Positions 60,132-64,000 of a DNA stretch of 64,000 bases are shown piece by piece. The translations under genes and the position numbers were made by a program. The DNA comes from Roseovarius sp. (GTDB lineage Bacteria; Pseudomonadota; Alphaproteobacteria; Rhodobacterales; Rhodobacteraceae). How positions within the stretch are numbered: the first letter of the stretch is position 1; the number at the start of each line of letters is the position of its first letter. The stretch is taken from positions 351,448-415,447 of the forward strand of contig JACIYT010000001.1 of assembly GCA_014359765.1 (NCBI GenBank), given 5' to 3'. The notes beneath the pieces were generated by a model. That model saw only the letters and a list, made by a program, of their open reading frames with translations. It made no database searches and was not told the DNA's origin.

Positions 60132-60986
60132 ATGTCTGACGATCCCAGGACGCTTGTCTCGACCGGCTGGCTGGCCGCCCATCTCAAGGATCCCGATCTG
60201 CGGGTTCTGGACGGCACCACCTTTCTGCCCGGCACCGGGCGCGACGCGCGCGCCGAATACGAGGCCGCGCATATTCCCGGCGCGCGGTTCTTCGATATCG
60301 AGGAGATCAGCGATGCGCGCTCGGCGCTGCCGCACATGGTGCCGCCGGTGGAGAAATTCATGTCGAAACTGCGCGCCATGGGCGTGGGCGACGGGCATCA
60401 GGTGGTGGTCTATGACACGCATGGCCTGTTTTCGGCGGCGCGGGTGTGGTGGCTGTTTCGCCTGATGGGGCAGGAGAACGTGGCCGTTCTCGACGGGGGC
60501 CTGCCGAAATGGCAGGCCGAGGGGCGCGAGATCGAGGATCTGCCGCCGGTGGTGCGCGACCGGCACATGACGGTGAGGCGGCAGAATCACATGGTGAAGG
60601 ATGTCACGCAGGTCTCGGCGGCGGCCAAGCTCGGCGATCACGAGATCCTCGATGCGCGCTCGGCCGGGCGGTTTCGCGGCGAGGAGCCCGAGCCGCGCCC
60701 CGGCCTGCGCTCGGGCCATATCCCGGGATCGAAGAATGTCCCCTTCACCACGCTGCTCAACCCCGACAAGACGATGAAGGATCCGGACGCGCTGCGCGCC
60801 GCCTTTGCGGCGGCGGGGGTGGATCTGGGCAAGCCGGTGATCACCACCTGCGGCTCGGGGCTGACGGCGGCGGTCATCAACCTGGCGCTGGAACGGATCG
60901 GCAAGTCCGACCATGCGCTCTATGACGGGTCGTGGGCGGAATGGGGCGCGTTCCCGACGCTGCCCGTCGCCACGGGAGAGGCATGA
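60132..60986 (+). CDS. sseA: 3-mercaptopyruvate sulfurtransferase (two rhodanese domains)
   Basis: AHIPGARFFDIEEISD, CGSGLTAAVINLAL active-site loop. Confidence 0.93.
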   Translation: MSDDPRTLVSTGWLAAHLKDPDLRVLDGTTFLPGTGRDARAEYEAAHIPGARFFDIEEISDARSALPHMVPPVEKFMSKLRAMGVGDGHQVVVYDTHGLFSAARVWWLFRLMGQENVAVLDGGLPKWQAEGREIEDLPPVVRDRHMTVRRQNHMVKDVTQVSAAAKLGDHEILDARSAGRFRGEEPEPRPGLRSGHIPGSKNVPFTTLLNPDKTMKDPDALRAAFAAAGVDLGKPVITTCGSGLTAAVINLALERIGKSDHALYDGSWAEWGAFPTLPVATGEA

Positions 60987-62170
60987 TGTTCGAACACCTG
61001 AAGGAAAAGCCCGCCGACAAGATCCTCGCGCTGGCGCAGGCCTATCGCGAGGACCCGCGCGAGACCAAGATCGACCTCGGCGTGGGCGTTTACAGGACGC
61101 CCGAGGGCGTGACGCCGATCATGCGCGCGATCAAGGTCGCCGAGAAACGGCTCTGGGAGGTCGAGACGACCAAGGCCTATACCGCGCTGGCGGGCGATCC
61201 GGCCTTTCTCGACGCCATGATCGGGCTGGTTCTGGGCGATGCGGTGGCGCGCGACCGGGTGGCGGCAATCGCCACGCCGGGCGGCACCGGCGCGGTGCGG
61301 CAGGCGTTTGAACTGGTGAAGATGGCCACGCCGGACGCGCGGATCTTTGTCTCGGACCCGACCTGGCCCAACCATCTGAGCATCCTCGCGCATATGGGGA
61401 TGGAGGTGGTGAGCTACCGCTATTTCGACGCCGCGACCTGCGGCGTCGATTTCGCCGGGATGATGGCCGATCTGGAGGGGCTGCGCGCGGGCGATGTGGT
61501 GTTGCTGCACGGCTGCTGCCACAATCCGACGGGGGCCAATCTCAACCTCACCGAATGGCGCGCGGTGGTGGAGCGGCTCAACGCGGCGGGCGCGCTGCCG
61601 ATGATCGACATCGCCTATCAGGGCTTTGGCGACGGGCTGGAGGAGGATGCCGCGGCGGTGCGCTTCGTCGCGGCGAACTGCCCGGAGGTTCTGATCGCGG
61701 CGAGCTGTTCCAAGAATTTCGGCATCTACCGCGAGCGCACCGGCATCCTGATGGCGGTGGCGCAGGAGGCGGGGCTGCACAAGGTGACGCAGGGCAATCT
61801 CGCCTATCTCAACCGGCAGAACTATTCCTTTCCGCCCGATCACGGCGCGCGGCTGGTGAGCATGGTTCTGGGCGATGACGACCTGCGCGCCGACTGGCAG
61901 GCGGAACTGGAGGAGGTGCGGCTGGGGATGCTCAAGCTGCGCGAGCAACTGGCAGGCGAGTTGCAGCGGCTTTCGGGCTCGGACCGGTTCGGCTTTGTCG
62001 CGCAGCATCGCGGCATGTTCTCGCGGCTCGGGGCGAGCCCCGAGCAGGTGGCGCGGATGCGCGAGGAACACGGCATCTACATGGTGGGCGACAGCCGCAT
62101 CAACATTGCCGGGCTGAATGCGGCGACGGTGCCGGTGCTGGCGCGCGCGATGATCGCCGTGGGGGTGTGA
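60986..62170 (+). CDS. Aromatic amino acid aminotransferase (class I)
   Basis: MFEHLKEKPADKILALAQAYREDPRETKIDLGVGVYRTPEGVTPIM; SCSKNFGIYRERTG PLP-lysine region. Confidence 0.93.
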   Translation: MFEHLKEKPADKILALAQAYREDPRETKIDLGVGVYRTPEGVTPIMRAIKVAEKRLWEVETTKAYTALAGDPAFLDAMIGLVLGDAVARDRVAAIATPGGTGAVRQAFELVKMATPDARIFVSDPTWPNHLSILAHMGMEVVSYRYFDAATCGVDFAGMMADLEGLRAGDVVLLHGCCHNPTGANLNLTEWRAVVERLNAAGALPMIDIAYQGFGDGLEEDAAAVRFVAANCPEVLIAASCSKNFGIYRERTGILMAVAQEAGLHKVTQGNLAYLNRQNYSFPPDHGARLVSMVLGDDDLRADWQAELEEVRLGMLKLREQLAGELQRLSGSDRFGFVAQHRGMFSRLGASPEQVARMREEHGIYMVGDSRINIAGLNAATVPVLARAMIAVGV

Positions 62171-62223
62171 CAGGAAAGGGGCGGCCCCGTTGGAGCCGTC
62201 CCCCGCGTTGCCGAAAGCGTCGC

Positions 62224-62703
62224 TTATTCCGGCAGGATCACCGCGTCGATGACGTGGATCACGCCGTTCGTGGCCTCGATATCGGCCTGCACGACATTGG
62301 CGCCGTTCACGGTCACGCCGCCCGAGGTGCCGATCGTGACCTCGCCGCCCTGCACGGTCGCGGCGGTCATCCCGTCGGAGAGATCGCCCGACATCACCTT
62401 GCCCGGCACGACATGATAGGTGAGCACGGCTGTGAGCTGGCCCTTGTTCTCGGGCTTGAGGAGATCCTCGACGGTGCCCTCGGGGAGCGCGGCAAAGGCC
62501 TCGTTGGTGGGGGCAAAGACGGTGAAGGGACCCTCGCCCTTGAGCGTGTCCACGAGGCCGGCGGCCTGAACGGCGGCGACCAGCGTCGAGAAGCTCTCGT
62601 TGCCGGCGGCAATGTCCACGATATCCTTGCCGTGGCCATCGGCGAGAACGGGGCCGCTCATCAGGGCGGCGGCGGTGAGGGCGAGGCAGGTTCTGCGCAG
62701 CAT
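62224..62703 (-). CDS. Fasciclin-domain secreted protein
   Basis: Signal peptide; [44 protein letters not shown]...[12 protein letters not shown]. Confidence 0.92.
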   Translation of the reverse strand: MLRRTCLALTAAALMSGPVLADGHGKDIVDIAAGNESFSTLVAAVQAAGLVDTLKGEGPFTVFAPTNEAFAALPEGTVEDLLKPENKGQLTAVLTYHVVPGKVMSGDLSDGMTAATVQGGEVTIGTSGGVTVNGANVVQADIEATNGVIHVIDAVILPE

Positions 62704-62990
62704 GTCATGTCTCCTTTGTCAGGTCACTGTCGCGACACCGGATCCGGTATCGCCGCAACCGATACGCGGGACCGCGCGCGGTGGTTCACCAATGACCCCT
62801 GTCAGGAAGGCTTGACAGGGGCGGGGCGCGCGCCAAGCCGGGGCAGGGTGAAATATCAAGTCACGATATTGTGATCATGCGGCGCCAAGGCGTGGTTTCG
62901 TGGCTTGCCCGGTGGCGGTGAAAGGCGCAGTCTCGGGGAGACGGGTTTCGGGCAAGAGGCCGGGGCCGGCTGGGCAATCGGAGGGATTCC

Positions 62991-63878
62991 ATGGGATATG
63001 TCACGCAGATCCTCGAGGTTCTGGCGCTTGTGTTCGTTCTGCTTCTGGGGGCGGCGGCGCTGATCGTGGTGCTTTGCTACGTCATCGACCGGACGCAGAC
63101 CGGCGACGCGATCCGGCGCAACTATCCGGTGATCGGGCGGTTTCGCAATCTCTTTACCCGGCTGGGCGAGTTCTTTCGCCAGTATTTCTTTGCCATGGAC
63201 CGCGAGGAAATGCCGTTCAACCGGGCGCAGCGCGACTGGGTGGCCCATGCCACGACGGGCAAGGACAATACCATCGCCTTCGGCTCGACGCGCAATCTGG
63301 GTGTGCCCGGGACGCCGATCTTCGTGCCGGCGGTGTTCCCGCCGCTCGACGATCAGTTCGCCGCGACCGCGCCGATGGAAATCGGGCCCGGGGCTGCGAT
63401 CCCTTACAAGGCGCGTTCGATCTTCAACATCTCGGGAATGAGCTATGGCGCCATCTCGCGCCCGGCGGTCGAGGCGCTGAGCCGGGGCGCGGCGAAGGCG
63501 GGGATCTGGCTCAATACCGGCGAGGGGGGGCTGAGCCCGTATCACCTGACCGGCAATTGCGATATCGTCTATCAGATCGGCACGGCCAAATACGGGGTGC
63601 GCGACGCCGAGGGGCGGCTGAGCGACGAGCGGCTGCGCGCGGTCTCCGATCACCCCTGCGTGCGGATGTTCGAGATCAAGCTGGCGCAGGGCGCCAAGCC
63701 GGGCAAGGGCGGGATCCTGCCCGGTGCCAAGGTCGATGCCGAGGTGGCGCGTATCCGGGGCATCGCGGTGGGGCAGGACAGCATTTCGCCCAACCGTCAC
63801 GCCGAGGTGGACGATTTCGACGACCTTCTGGACATGATCTGCCATATCCGCGAGGTGGGTTTGGGCACGGTTTTCTGA
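62991..63878 (+). pseudogene. FMN-binding glutamate synthase-like protein, C-terminus lost/interrupted
   Basis: ARSIFNISGMSYGAISRPAVEALSRGAAKAGIWLNTGEGGLSPYHL...AVGQDSISPNRHAEVDDFDDLLDMICHIREV then VGLGTVF*; family homologues continue much further. Confidence 0.7.
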
Positions 63879-64000
63879 GACAGTCGCGAGCGCTATTTCC
63901 GACAGGAACGGGAGTAGAACATGACTGACAGAACGAACGAGATGACAGGCGCTACGGAGGCCGCGGCCCCGACGACGCGCGCCCATGACGCTGGCGGCGG
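63858..64000 (+). mobile_element. Probable insertion element left end (unclassified), with start of an ORF at 63921
   Basis: Homology to the synthase stops around 63857; new ORF MTDRTNEMTGATEAAAPTTRAHDAGG... runs off the window. Confidence 0.4.

Overview
This is a high-GC chromosomal segment that looks like Rhodobacteraceae (Alphaproteobacteria), judged from gene content and protein sequences. Most of it is housekeeping: an outer-membrane biogenesis block (pepA end, lptF-lptG-lptD-surA-pdxA-rsmA), glnE, glutathione-dependent formaldehyde oxidation genes, trpB, rplM-rpsI, speD-speE, pth, rimI-tsaB, rimO, a split dipeptide/oligopeptide ABC transporter operon, hisS-hisZ-hisG, nrdJ, carB, pabB, cfa, aspS, mce, sseA and an aromatic aminotransferase. 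I found no tRNA, rRNA or CRISPR array. The clearest accessory element is a complete 371-aa LAGLIDADG intein in the class II ribonucleotide reductase NrdJ. It sits immediately before the predicted thiyl-radical cysteine (NP/CGEQP). The most interesting non-coding signal is a family of dispersed intergenic double-hairpin elements in at least five places, with apparent compensatory stem changes between copies; one copy splits the ABC transporter operon. Other leads are a terminator-like hairpin in the speD leader, a perfect 24-bp palindrome, a tandemly duplicated secreted protein of unknown function, a DUF1489-like gene that seems to need a non-ATG/GTG/TTG start, a 39-aa membrane ORF missing from the ORF track, and an FMN-binding glutamate synthase-like gene broken at the right edge by probable foreign DNA. 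I see no clear multi-gene novel system. Family names come from recognising sequence motifs, not from searches.
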